Source: Imbricaverruca yamaguchii (lineage: Eukaryota > Arthropoda > Thecostraca > Neoverrucidae). From it: DNA of 64,000 nt. Of this stretch, positions 11,311 to 22,421 are shown in pieces. The stretch covers positions 1,054,001-1,118,000 of the forward strand of contig JAOTOL010001510.1 in assembly GCA_034440575.1 (NCBI GenBank), read 5' to 3'. Below the pieces are notes generated by a model. It saw only the letters and a program-made list of their open reading frames with translations. It ran no database searches and was not told the origin of the DNA. Every line of letters begins with the position of its first letter. Position 1 is the stretch's first letter. The translations under genes were made by a program, and so were the position numbers.

Positions 11311-11392
11311 GACATAGAGGGAGATAAAATATAGAGAGGAGAGGGTAGAAGGTATCGACACTAGCTTCACGCCAATCAGGCATCCAGATGGG

Positions 11393-12022
11393 CTGTCGTA
11401 ACGTGACATGGCTCGGGTGACAGTTGGGCTGTACTGACGTGATATGTCTCGGGTGACAGTTGGGCTGTGGTAACGTGACATGGCTCGGGTGACAGTTGGG
11501 CTGTGGTAACGTGACATGGCTCGGGAAGTGGGCTGTGGTAACGTGACATGGCTCGGGTGACAGTTGGACTGTGGTAACGTGACATGGCTCGGGTGACAGT
11601 TGGGCTGTGGTAACGTGACATGGCTCTGGTGACAGATGGGCTGTAGTAGCATGACATGGCTCGGGTGACAGTTAGGGCTGTAGTAACGTGACATGGCTCG
11701 GGTGACAGTTGGGCTGTGGTAACGTGACATGGCTCGGGTGACAGTTGGACTGTGGTAACGTGACATGGCTCGGGTGACAGTTGGGCTGTGGTAACGTGAC
11801 ATGGCTCTGGTGACAGATGGGCTGTAGTAACGTGACATGGCTCGGGTGAAGTTGTCATGGTAACGTGACATGGCTCGGGTGACAGTTGGGCTGTGGTAAC
11901 GTGACATGGCTCGGGTGACAGTTGGGCTGTACTGACGTGATATGTCTCGGGTGACAGTTGGACTGTGGTAACGTGACATGGCCCGGGTGACAGTTGGGCT
12001 GTACTGATGTGATATGTCTCGG
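11393..12022. repeat. 36-bp minisatellite upstream of the GPCR exon
   Basis: About 17 copies of GGTAACGTGACATGGCTCGG plus GTGACAGTTGGGCTGT. There are shortened units near 11520 and 11850, and variants with TACTGACGTGATATGTCTC. Frames are open on the minus strand (SPEPCHVTTAQL) because 36 is divisible by 3. The array ends 450 bp before the receptor exon. Confidence 0.94.
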
Positions 12023-12229
12023 GTGTGCACGATGAAGTGAAGCATCCAGTCTTTTGTGTGAAGCGAACATTTCAACTGCACATCAAGAGAAATCCTGATT
12101 TCGATCTTTCAGCCATTCTATATAGCAGTGGTATATCAGCTGGTAGACTGGTAGCTGAATTTTTAATGCAGTTTACCACCAAAGCAGTGCTTGTCGGAGT
12201 CCTCCCGCTGATGTGTATCTTCCGATGTT

Positions 12230-12325
12230 AGTCTTAGAGATAGGTGGATTCGAATTCGCCACTCCGACAACGCTGCCGTCGAGGCCAATTATGGTCGTTT
12301 GACCACCCTACCACGCACACCACAC
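12230..12325 (-). mobile_element. Possible tRNA-like SINE head
   Basis: On the minus strand there is a T-arm-like segment (GTGGCGAATTCGAATCCAC) preceded by GTGCGTGGTAGGGTGG, a loose A-box match. The long segment between them recalls Ser/Leu-type variable arms. It does not fold into a full cloverleaf by eye, so it is not called a tRNA gene. Confidence 0.35.
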
Positions 12326-12472
12326 ATTTGTAAAGTCTTCGCATCATCATCCAAGGCACCGACGGGCCCAAGAGGTCGTGTCCACCCCCTGTGCGCAACT
12401 GCTGGTACAGATGACGCAGGACATTATTCGCATGATTGTCTGGAGTGACAGCGGCCGTTCCTTGTGTTGCAG

Positions 12473-12675
12473 TGGCTGTGGTGATCGGGTTTTTCGTGTG
12501 TTTTGCGCCACACCACGCCCAGAGACTGCTGTACATCTATGGCAAACGGCTGCCCAACTACCGAGAGATCAACGAGTACATGTACTACATTACCGGCTGC
12601 CTCTACTACTGCTCAGCCACTATCAACCCCATCCTCTACAACGTCATGTCGGCAAAATACCGACAGGCGTTCAAG
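12473..12675 (+). CDS. GPCR exon, TM6-TM7 (CAPA/pyrokinin receptor-like)
   Basis: One internal exon of a class A peptide receptor, a membrane protein that signals through G proteins. It follows a pyrimidine-rich acceptor (CCTTGTGTTGCAG) and ends AAG|GTCAGT. It is 203 bp, entering after one codon base and leaving in phase 0. The 67 full codons give TM6 (AVVIGFFVCFAPHHAQRLLY), a short extracellular loop 3 (GKRLPNYREINEY), and TM7 with CLYYCSATINPILYN, the NPxxY motif. It ends at SAKYRQAFK at the start of the cytoplasmic tail. 'HAQRLLY' and 'TGCLYY...NPILYN.MS..YR.AF' are the pattern of PRXamide receptors (pyrokinin, CAPA, neuromedin-U type). The CWxP Trp of TM6 is Phe here (CFAP). No TM1-5 or tail exons were recognised, so this may be part of a gene with long introns or an isolated exon copy. 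No stop or frameshift is present. Confidence 0.85.
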
Positions 12676-13077
12676 GTCAGTGTCAGTTCGCTTGGGGCGG
12701 GGTCGAGGATTTGTTTTTGCAATTTCCGCATTGCAATTATCACAATAGTTTTGCTTTTCACCGGGCCTTTGTCAAAGGTGCAAAGACGATTACTTGCGCG
12801 ATGAAGTCAACTTCGAACACCTCTTTCAAAATGCGTTTGGCTCCCATGTGTCCAGACACGTCGGGTACTGTCATAAACGATCGGACTCGTCGAGTCCAGT
12901 CATGCACGCTCCGAGCGGAAGCCGTCGCCTGTCGGCCGGCGTTGACATCGGCATTTGACGCCTCGATTCTCGGCTATTGCCGGGATGTTATGCTGAGCCA
13001 GTTTCTGTTATCACGGGTGGCGACAGCGGGCTGGCGGATGCTGTGTCCCTGCGTCATATCACCATTGTGCCATCCGA
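12676..13077. other. Intron or flank downstream of the GPCR exon
   Basis: No further receptor exon recognised. A minus-strand stretch near 12790-12900 weakly resembles a retroelement integrase spacer but is not supportable. Confidence 0.4.
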
Positions 13078-14345
13078 AACTATAGTCCAGTCAGTTTGAT
13101 CTCAATAGTTTGCAAGGTACTAGAAAACTGGTTAAACATAATGTTTTGATTCATCTTGATAGGTATGCCTTTTAAGGGACACCCAACATGGATTTCGATC
13201 TCAAAGGTCTTGTTTAACTAACCTATTGGAGTTCATGGAGTATGTTGCTAAAGAAGTAGACAATCAAAGCAGGTTGGATGTTGCGTACTTGGACTTTAGC
13301 GAAGCTTTTGCTAAAGTTTCACATGAAAGGCTAATTCATCAACTAAAGCAGCGTGGTATTGTTGCAAAAGTTCTATGTTGGATTGAAGCATGGCTGAGAG
13401 TAAGGAAACGAAGGGTGGAGTTAAATGGATGTAAATGGAAGGATGCTCTGAGTGGAGTGTCAAAAGGCTCTGTTCTAGGGCTACCTCTCTTTATCATGTT
13501 TGTGAATAACATTGCGGTGTGACTGAGAAATAGTGTGTTGAAATTTGCTGATGATATCAAGCTGGTAGGAGTAGCTTACAGTAGTGACCAACCTATTAAT
13601 ATTCAGCTAGACTTGGAGGACCCAAAAAGTTGGCTGGTCAATGGCAGAAGTCTTTCAACTATGATAAGTGTAAGGTTGTGCATCTGGGGTATAGATGTGA
13701 GACTTTCAGACATATAATGGGAGGTAGGAACTAGATGTTATTGAAGAGGGAGGAAACTTGGTTGTGTTGATCTCAATAGACCTTAAAGCAAAAAAAAACA
13801 ATGTATCTCAGCTAGGAACAGGGTACTTAAAATGTTGAGACTCATTAACAGGAGTGCGAGATATAAAAGCAAAGAAGTCATGAAAATATTGTACTTAGCA
13901 TATGCACACCCCACTTGGAATATTCTGCACAAACGTGGAGCCCCTACCAAAAAACATATACAGATATGTTAGGAAGAGTGCATCATAAAGCCACTATGCA
14001 AAGCCACTTCCACATCAGTGGAATAGGTGACTTATATGAAGAAAGGCTTATGGCATTAGATATGTACTCACTCAAGTATACGAGCTTAAGGAGAGACATG
14101 ATTAAAATGTACAAAATCGTTAAAGGGCTAGACCAGGCCAATTTGAATGATGCTCTTTTATTTAGAGTGTCACACAGTGGTCATCAATTCAGGTTAGACA
14201 AGTTGATGTGTAGGACAGTTAAGCGACACAGGTCTTCAGTCAAAGGGTTGTGAAGCAGTGGAACAGGCTGCCTGCTGATGTTGAGGGGAGTTCGTCATTG
14301 AATATATTTAAAAGTAGGATGGACAATTTTTTTTATACAGGAAAA
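13078..14345 (+). pseudogene. Decayed CR1-like LINE reverse transcriptase (copy A)
   Basis: Broken reading frames follow the order of a LINE reverse transcriptase. They run from 'YSPVSLISIVCKVLEN' (13085), through 'DTQHGFRSQRSCLTNLLEF' and 'VAYLDFSEAFAKVSHERL' (13270-13340), 'SGVSKGSVLG' (13450) and the catalytic FADD box (about 13543), to the C-terminal 'LEYSAQTWSPY' (13913) and 'KQWNRLPADVEGSSSLNIFKS' (about 14255-14315). Stops and frameshifts interrupt it at about 13170, 13522, 13717 and 14250. The endonuclease part is absent, so the copy is 5'-truncated. Wording differs clearly from copy B at 18.5 kb, so it is a related subfamily or an older copy. Non-functional. Confidence 0.88.
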
Positions 14346-16307
14346 TATTTTTCTTGTGTTCTAATTAGTGATGGATGGGGCGATATTTATGCCAAGTAAG
14401 TGTGCACGGCCCTTTAAGCAGGCATGGATGCAGTTTGAAAATTATTAGTAAGGCATTCCATCCGTATTTGTTAAGAGGGATCAAGTGAATAGGGCTGAAT
14501 AACTAGGATAGATGGGCACTGGGATACGTTGGGATGTTGGTGGATGGTTTCTTTAGGATGTGGTGTTGGTTTGGGTGGGTCTTTTTACCAGGATTATGAT
14601 ATCTTCCATTTACAGACTTAACCTGGATGGCCCTTGTGGCTCTTATACCATCTAAATACTTTATGACTTGTATTTTTATGTCAGTGTGGCCAAGCGATGC
14701 GCGCGACAAACCCTGGTCAGGTGGTCGCCTCAGGATAGCAGGGGGGGCAGACGCGGCTGAGCAACAAAGGTGAGTGAAGCGCCCAGTTGGACGGTTGTCT
14801 GACACTGGTGCCTGTGGAGTCTTGGAGGCAGCACCTCGCTGGTGTTTGCTTTTGTTGCATTAGAGAAGCTGTTGAAACTGCTGTTTAAGCTGTCGTCGTT
14901 TGGCTAGCTATCAGTCCGGGAGTCGCGGCTAAGCAGCAGAGACGAGCAGACCGCCTCATTGGACGGTGGAGAGTCGAAGTGCTGAGAGGACTTTTGAGTC
15001 GTGAGACGTTCATTGGATCTATCTGAGAACGAACTTTTTAAACACACTTGTCAGTGTCTATCCGCTGTTCCCTGTTACACATGTTACATTTGTTGCACGT
15101 CAAACTGTTGCCGCCTTGCTAATCGTCCTGCCGATCAATAATGTCAACGGCTGGTGAATTCGACGACTTGTCGATTTGACAAGAGTTTGAATTGAGAGCC
15201 AACTACAGCACATGCGAGATAGAACTCTGGGCAATCATAACCACGTTCTGCTACTACGCCTACACTGGCGGCCGTGATCCCGGATCTGATTCAAGTTGCC
15301 TACACTTGCGACAAGCGAACCTTTCCCTAACATACGTTTATAGCTTTCTCATCACATTGGTCATTTGGGTGTTTTCCTCATCCACGTTCGTACACGACAG
15401 TCCGGGCGCTTCTGTGGGTGAATAGAGTGTTGTGTGAGTTGCCGCACTGTCATTTCTGATCCCTGGAATGTGAAGCGAACCAGCATCCATTCGAGATGAC
15501 AAATGCGGTTTCCAATATGTGCCCTCCCCTCTCCAGTCCCGTGCCGCGGCCACTGGACCGCCCCCAGCCCCGTACGTGGCCAATGGACCGATACGGCTCT
15601 GTTCTACCGCCACATTCACGGCTGTTTAGCCGGCGCCCCCAACTGGCGCTGCGTCGACGACAAAGCAGCTGCTGCCGGCTGGTGATGGCGATGCATTCGA
15701 AACGGATCGGTGGCGGGAGTGTCGTCCTGTCGTCGCCGGGGGGGGGGGGAAGCAGCCGGCTGACTGGGAATCAACACGTCGTCGAACGATCCGCTACACA
15801 AGTCACCGCAGCCGCCGCTGCCAGTGCTCTTCGTCCATCGGACGACCCGGGTGTGGGACGATTGTACCGTGTTCTTGGCGCACGTCCTTCAGGGCCGATA
15901 GGATGACGCTGGGCGACCGACACCCAGGCGGCCAGCGCCTTGAGGTTGGTGTTGCCCGGCGGCAGCGTGTGCCAGCGATGCGCTGCGGCGTTTCCATCAC
16001 CTGTGTGAGTGACGTGGAAGCGGGCACGATTGGTGTACAGAACTGAAAACACTTTTGCGACTTTCTGTATGTGGTTGCGGCACTGTCTGACCAATGCCAT
16101 CATTCCCAGCATTTCATTCGAACAGTGTAGGTAATAGCGACACAGCCAGAAAACGTGTTGCCAAATGACGCTTGAGCAATACTGATTTTGCGGCAGTGCA
16201 ATTTTGCACATAGCCTCCCTTCCAGTATGGGATTTCGGCTGGTGATGTAATAGGTAAATGACTAACCCAGAAATTGCGCCGTGTCCAATCCAATATTTTA
16301 CTCCCCA
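14346..16307. other. No gene called; one ambiguous minus-strand frame
   Basis: Mostly unassigned. At 15803-16030 on the minus strand two overlapping frames are open and G+C-rich at third positions, one with 'KDVRQEHGTIVPHPGRPMDE', the other with 'HTLPPGNTNLKALAAWVSV'. I recognise neither as a family. A run of nine or more G lies near 15740. Confidence 0.35.
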
Positions 16308-16444
16308 TCTCTTTCTCCCTCCCTCCCTCCCCCTCCCTCCCTCCCCCTCCCCTCCCCCTCCCTCCCTCCCTCCCTCCCTCCCTCCCTCCCTCCCCCCTCC
16401 CTCTCTCCTCTTCTCTCTCCTCTCTCTCTCTCTCTCTCCTCCTC

Positions 16445-16486
<42 letters not shown>

Positions 16487-16600
16487 TCTCTCCCCTCTTA
16501 GTACCTCTCCATCCCTGTCCCTGTCCCTGTCTTCGTCCCTGTCTTTGTCTCCGTCCCTGTACATGTCCCTGTTCCTGTTCCTGTTCCTGTTCATGTGCCT
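16308..16600. repeat. 192-nt pyrimidine tract plus (CTGTCC)n
   Basis: From 16308 to 16499 every base on the plus strand is C or T, first (CCCT)n-like, then (CT)n. A CTGTCC/CTGTTC hexamer tract follows to about 16600. The tract is a candidate for triplex (H-DNA) structure. Confidence 0.95.
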
Positions 16601-16678
16601 CTACACAAATCGAACAAATTATGTCATCCGTGAAATCAATAACCCGAAAAATATGGTTCTAAAATTTAACGATCACGG

Positions 16679-16818
16679 ATAATGGCGCCGCCCACACTGT
16701 TTCGCCGGTGGGCGAAACAGTAGGATTTGGGATTAGGAACTGTCCCGAGTGGTGCGAATGTCAAACCCTGGCCCTCGGTATCGGGGAGTTAAACACCTTA
16801 ACCACGAGGCCACCTCTT
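16679..16818 (-). mobile_element. tRNA(Leu/Ser)-derived SINE copy
   Basis: The minus strand starts with a tRNA Leu/Ser-like D-arm (GGCCTCGTGGTTAAGGTG). It then has a B-box region (AGGGTTTGACATTCGCACC) and the family-specific CACTCGGGACA...AGTGTGGGCGGCGCCATT. It shares this order with the copy at 55.6 kb. A 10 bp perfect hairpin (CTGTTTCGCC/GGCGAAACAG) is specific to this copy. No A-rich tail is seen. Confidence 0.75.
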
Positions 16819-18549
16819 CTACACCCCATTCCACTACATAATGCCTTTGTACGCTGTCATCATTTTGTCATATCTGTTGGGTGTGCAGAAGCGAAGATTT
16901 CCCAGAAGATGCGCCTAAATGGAAGCCGACTAGCGATGCCCGCTGTTCCCATTCCGGCCAACATGCCCTCTGTATGTGCTGTATATTCACATACTTTGGA
17001 ATTGCCCCGATATGCATGTTCCAATACAGTTTTGCTTCAATACATGGGTGAGCATTCGTGTGATCCAGACTGGGTATATATACCGCAACGGATGCTTCCC
17101 ATGTTTCCAGTACTCATGCATTTCCAGCCAAGCCTGTCCAAATATTTCCTGCTGACTTGCTGGTCTTGCTGTATGGCAGTGAATTATTTTGTCAGAGCAA
17201 GATATTAACGGCCCACCACTTGGTCCCACGTTTTTACCTGTGCGCTGGCCTTGCTAGGGCACCTGGCTTGAACACTGCTTTATGCATCTTATTGGTCAGC
17301 CTGTAGTGTGATTACATGTTGATCACTGGTTGCCCAATTTTGATGCATGTATTAGATACATTTCTTCATTCCAAAGTATATCCGCTATTCAGCCAGCTTG
17401 CGACCAAATAGAGCATTGAAATCTAGCTGACCTTGCAAATAATTGCCCATTCACAATTATCAGGGGTATGAATGCAGGGGAGCGATCAGAATTTTCATAA
17501 GGGGCTGACCAAACAAATGCGATGAATTAAATACTACTATCTGCGCGAAAAGCGCACCGAAAACTTCTGATTTCGCGTCTTCGAAATCTCAAAATTCTTT
17601 GCATGATCTAGCACATTTCTCTTTGCTAAGGGGCGGGGACCCCGGGCCCCCTTAGTTGTGCCTCTGTATAGATACTAATGTACCAGAATGTACCCATTTT
17701 GCGAACAAGCCTACGCCAAACCTGCTAACCTGTCAACATTTAGCCTGTTCTCACATGTTGACCAGTCAGTACCCAACCTTTCTACTCGACATGTTCCCCC
17801 ACACCTGCTGACCTGTCAATTTCCAATGCTTCTCCCGGCTGGCGTTCTACAATCTGCTGACATTGCCAGCGACAGCTGGCGCTTACATCAGCCAGACAGG
17901 CTGAATTGCAATATTCCGTGATACAGTTGGAGTGTAGTTCGATCATTATGATAGAATCAGACTGAAGCCGTCCATCACAATGTCCCGTGCAATTACAGTA
18001 GATATGCTTCACTTCAAATGCTAATCTACTGAATCAATCAATTGAAATCTCGACTGGATCGGGCTGCTGCGCGGTCGGCTGTTGACTCCATCCGTGCTCA
18101 TCCGGCACTCCCGCCAGAATACGTTACACGTCGCGTGGCGGCAAACATGCGTCATGTGCGCTGAAGATGTCTACAGCAAGACCACACAAATCGGCCGATT
18201 CGCTGGCCGTAGCTGGTCCAAGACTACTCGCGCGGGGGTCACGGGAACACCGCACTCCACACGGTCTGCGGTATTCCGGCCGAGCGTAATCCGGTCGGGC
18301 CACGAGACGCTCTGTCTTTGTAAACACCACTGCTACACCAATTGACGTCGAATGCGCCCGGTCTAATCTAGCCGTTATAATCCCAACTGACCGCAGAAAC
18401 AAAGCGATCGAAAGATCATATGCATTGCGGGTAGCCAAATTGGATTACAATCTACTGCACCCGGCATGGAGAAAATACTTAAGGGAAAACCGTTGCGCAA
18501 ATCACACCGGAAGCTGTTTCAGCATGACGTCATCGGCGGCCAGCACGAC
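16819..18549. other. No gene seen; possible DNA-transposon remnant
   Basis: The block at about 17460-17670 ends in AAGGGGCGGGGACCCCGGGC, a composition seen at ends of non-autonomous DNA transposons, but I see no matching second end. Other frames are unrecognisable. Confidence 0.35.
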
Positions 18550-20835
18550 ACGGGCGGGTCGTCACGCTGACTGATGGTTCAGATTTAAGTGACTTGGTTC
18601 AAGACTTGACTGTAGACGAAACTCTGGGAAAAAGTGACCATAACATAGTTAGATTCAAGGCACATGTAGGGGAAATTATTAAGGATAATTTGGTAAAGGT
18701 TCCAAATTTCAACAGAGCACACTTTGACGGCATGAGAGCGGCTTTAAGTGCCATCAGATGGGAAGAATAATTCTCCAATTTAAATGCCTGTGAAATGTGG
18801 GAAAGGTTCAAATCTTACTTGAAGGAAACTCAGATTAGACATGTCCCCCAAAAGCAAAGACACAAAAGAAGAGTAGGAAAGCCAGCATGGCTTACACCAG
18901 ACGTGATAAAAGCAATTAAGGCTAAGAAAACTGCATTTAGAGTTTTTAAAGAAGCCTCAAATGTCGTTAATCTAAAGGCGTATCGAAAAGCTGGAGACAC
19001 TGTGAAGCAAAAAACCAGAGCAGCAAAGCGAGCAAAAGAACTGGATTTAGCTAGAAACTGTAATGGGGACAGTAAAAAGTTCTTTAGTTTCTACAAGCTG
19101 AGTAAAGTTTCTAGCACAATTGGCCCACTGGAAGTAAACGGGACTACATTGGGTGAGGATAGTGAGATGGTTGAGGAGCTGAGCAAGCAGTTCAAATCAG
19201 TGTTTACATTGGAAGATATGACCAATCTGCCGACCGTACACCATAGTTCAGTGACATGGGATCTGACAAATGATGTTGACTTCATTGATAGTGATGTTGT
19301 TTACAATCATATCAGGAAAATAAAGCCAAATAAGGCAGCAGGACCTGATGAAATTTATGCTAGGGTGTTGCGGGAAACTGAAAAGGAACTGGCATTTCCA
19401 CTTAGTATAATGTTTTGTAGATCAGTTTCACATAATGAAATTCCAACCGATTGGAAAAGGGCAAATGTAGTTCCTATTTTCAAGAAAGGAGAAAGAGGGA
19501 AAGTTGAAAACTATAGGCCAATAAGTCTCACATCCCTAGTCTGCAAGGTACTCGAATCAATTATCAAGGATATAATAGTTAGTTATCTGGAAGGTAGCAG
19601 ATTGATTCAAGATACTCGACATGGGTTTAGAAAAGGACGATCGTGTCTCACAAACCTCTTGGACTTTTTGAACTTCGCCACAGAACAATTTGATCAGGGA
19701 AATCAGGTTGATGTAGCATATCTTGACTTTAGTAAGGCCTTTGACAAGGTACCCCATAAACGGTTAATGATACAGCTTCAGTCCCATGGTATTGCAGGTA
19801 GCATCTTAAAATGTTCTTAGTGGAGTCCCCCAAGGGTCAGTACTAGGGCCATTACTGTTCATTATATTTGTAAATAACATTGAAAGTAGCCTAAGCAGTA
19901 AAGTTTTGAAATTTGCGGATGATTTGAAGGTCTTTAGGGCAATAACAGGTCAGGATGAGCATATCTCGCTGAAAAAAAGACTTAGACGAACTTGTGAAGT
20001 GGTCCGAAGAATGGCAAATGAAATTTAATTTTGATAAGTGCAAAATCATGCATGTAGGTAAGGCTCCATACTTGATGGATGGCCAAGTGCTATCAGTGAC
20101 TCAACAGGAGAAGGATTTAGGTGTTATTCTAAACACAAAACTGGGGCATCAGAACAGACCAAGGAAGCCAGGAAGAAGGCACTGAGAATGCTCGGGGCAA
20201 TAAATAGGAATGTATCATACAGAAGTGAGAAAGTGATCAGGAAGCTTTACTGTGCATACGTCAGGCCACATTTGGAATACTGCATCCAAGCTTGGTCTCC
20301 TAGCTATGAAAAAGATTGTTGGCTTTTAGAGAGAGTGCAAAAGAGGGCTACAAAAATGGTTAATGGCATAAGCAGCCTGGCATATGAGGAAAGATTGAAG
20401 AAATTGAATATGTTTTCACTTAGATATAGAAGGCTGAGAGGAGATCTCATCGAGGTCTTTAAATTTGTCAATGGCCTGGAGAGGGGATACCTTGGGGAAA
20501 TGTTTGAATTTAACAGAAATGATGCAATTAGAGGTCATAAATTCAAAATTAAAGTTAACCACAGCAGAACAAGGTTAAGGCAAACTTTCTTCACCAACAG
20601 GGTAGTGGAACACTGGAACCAGCTGCCAGAAAACATCGTCAGTAGCAGCACATTGAACATCTTTAAAAACAGCATAGACAATCATTATCAGAATAGAGGG
20701 CTTGCTTTTCAGTATTACAGGGAGGGCTGATTGACAGATTTGGCGGGAAACTGGTTCAGGGTACAGAGTGCAACCAAGAAGGGCCCTTGTGGCTCATAGT
20801 TGCACTAATCTTTTATGTCTTTATGTCTTTATGAT
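18550..20835 (+). pseudogene. 5'-truncated CR1-like LINE, nearly full RT (copy B)
   Basis: Begins inside the endonuclease domain ('TDGSDLSDLV', with the SDH motif of 'LGKSDHNIVRF' near 18634). A stop follows near 18770. It continues with 'KPAWLTPDVIKAIKAKK', 'IRKIKPNKAAGPDEIYARVL', 'ENYRPISLTSLVCKVLESII', 'DTRHGFRKGRSCLTNLLDFL' and 'VDVAYLDFSKAFDKVPHKRL' (18795-19810). About 25 codons are missing at 19808-19812, just before 'SGVPQGSVLGPLLF', and the frame shifts there. The FADD catalytic box is at about 19912. More shifts occur at a run of A (about 19975) and near 20150. The C-terminus runs to a stop at 20728, followed by a 3' UTR and the ATGTCTTT-type tail at about 20811-20832. Dead by frameshift and deletion, but younger-looking than copy A. 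Confidence 0.93.
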
Positions 20836-20837
20836 GG

Positions 20838-20935
20838 TGCAGCGAAGATGGACAGCTACACTAGCTGCAGTAGAGGAGAGTCAGCTGCCCTGGCTGCAGT
20901 AGACGAGAGACAGCTGCATTGGCTGCAGTAGATTA
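20838..20935. repeat. 33-bp tandem repeat
   Basis: About three diverged copies around GGCTGCAGTAGASGAGAG and CAGCTG, directly after the LINE tail. Confidence 0.65.
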
Positions 20936-22078
20936 TGTGTATGCGAAAATATTGTGACGATGGCTCGTAAAAATAAAACTGAAACAAACGGATGTGACTC
21001 TGAGTGAGGATATTAGTGTGAGACCACATCCGTGTATATGGCACAACAGTCGACCTGAGCGGTCGGAAAGTCACGCTCTTCTAATTCTGGATTACAACGT
21101 GAAACGCTGTTCAAAGTTGGCCTTGCTCGGCGGCGTCGTCACGAGCATCATTCGTGAACATGAATATTAAAATATAGAGAAAATTTGGGTTCAGGTTCAT
21201 AGAAATCAAACCTAAGCGAGCATATCTTACTATTAGTGCAGAAAGTAGAACGTGAAGCGCTTCAACAGTAAAGTTCTAGCGGTTGGAAAAGTGTGGCGGG
21301 GCTTCGCCGCTGAAGTCACCGTTTGTGCAGCATGTACGGGTGTAGACTTGCTCAGGCTTCGCTGTCACTCATGCCCATTTATCTGACTTATAAATAGTGT
21401 TACCATTGTTGTTGTAATTGTGTGAAATTTTGCGTTAGTCGATAGAGCAAGAAAAGTGATTGCCGTACCAAGCCTGGCCGACAGCTTTAGGATTATGTAT
21501 ACCAGGAATCAGAAAATGCTTCAAAGAGTCTCTCATTCTACGTACTTTGAAATTGGCCCCATGTCCATGGTCTTTGCTGTTTGCACAACAATAGACGCAT
21601 AGAAGCAGCGCCGAATGTTCGCGAATTTCGCCTCAGTGGTGCAAGAAGTGTGACCGGCCATTCGAGCGATTCGAATCGATCATTTGGTCATTCGAACATC
21701 AACATCACGAACGTATGATGAAGCCAAACAACTTGATTTCGTGCACCTGGACATCCTTCGTTGTCAAGCTATTTTCCCGCACACTTACGACTGGTGATAT
21801 TGCAGGGACATGCTAAGTAGTCGGTTAGTCATACGCCGTCGCACGTGAACACGTCTTCAGCCCAGAGCTATCCCGAGCCGCGAGGGCCCGCATACATACC
21901 AGTCTCGCCCGTACATCCGCCGCTGCCGACTGAATGACGTTCTGGGCCTCGCTCGCTTTTCGGAGATGACATAACGTGACCTGCCTATGCCGTACCCTGG
22001 CCTAGCACCATGGACTACTGTGCCGGTAAGGACATAGTAACCGTAGTTTCATAGTCTCAACAAAAAACTCCCCGCCTC
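20936..22078. other. No gene seen
   Basis: Unique-looking sequence, no exon or element that I can support. Confidence 0.45.
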
Positions 22079-22079
22079 T

Positions 22080-22421
22080 GCCACAGGAGACGCTGTGTGG
22101 CGGTACAGTATCTGCCTCTGCCACAGGAGACGCTGTGTGGCGGTACAGTATCTGCCTCTGTCACAGGAGACGCTGTGTGGCGGTGCAGTATCTGCCTCTG
22201 CCACAGGAGACGCTGCGTGGCGGTACAGTATCTGCATCTGCCGCAGGAGACGCTGTGTGACGGTACAGTGTCTGCCTCTGCCACAGGAGACGCTGTGTGG
22301 CGGTACAGTATCTGCATCTGCCGCAGGAGACGCTGTGTGGCGGTACAGTATCTGCCTCTGCCACAGGAGACGCTGTGTGGCGGTACAGTATCTGCCTCTG
22401 CCACAGGAGACGCTGTGTGGA
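22080..22421. repeat. 40-bp minisatellite
   Basis: About 8.5 copies of GCCACAGGAGACGCTGTGTG plus GCGGTACAGTATCTGCCTCT. A CATCTGCC(G/A)CAGG variant alternates in the middle. 40 is not divisible by 3, yet all frames lack stops, so overlapping frames appear on both strands. Confidence 0.94.

Noticed and set aside
12790..13020. Minus-strand stretch 'TVPDVSGHMGAKRILKEVF' resembling the zinc-binding spacer of Gypsy integrases
   Set aside because: Only one short segment fits; no RT, RNase H or integrase core and no LTRs nearby.
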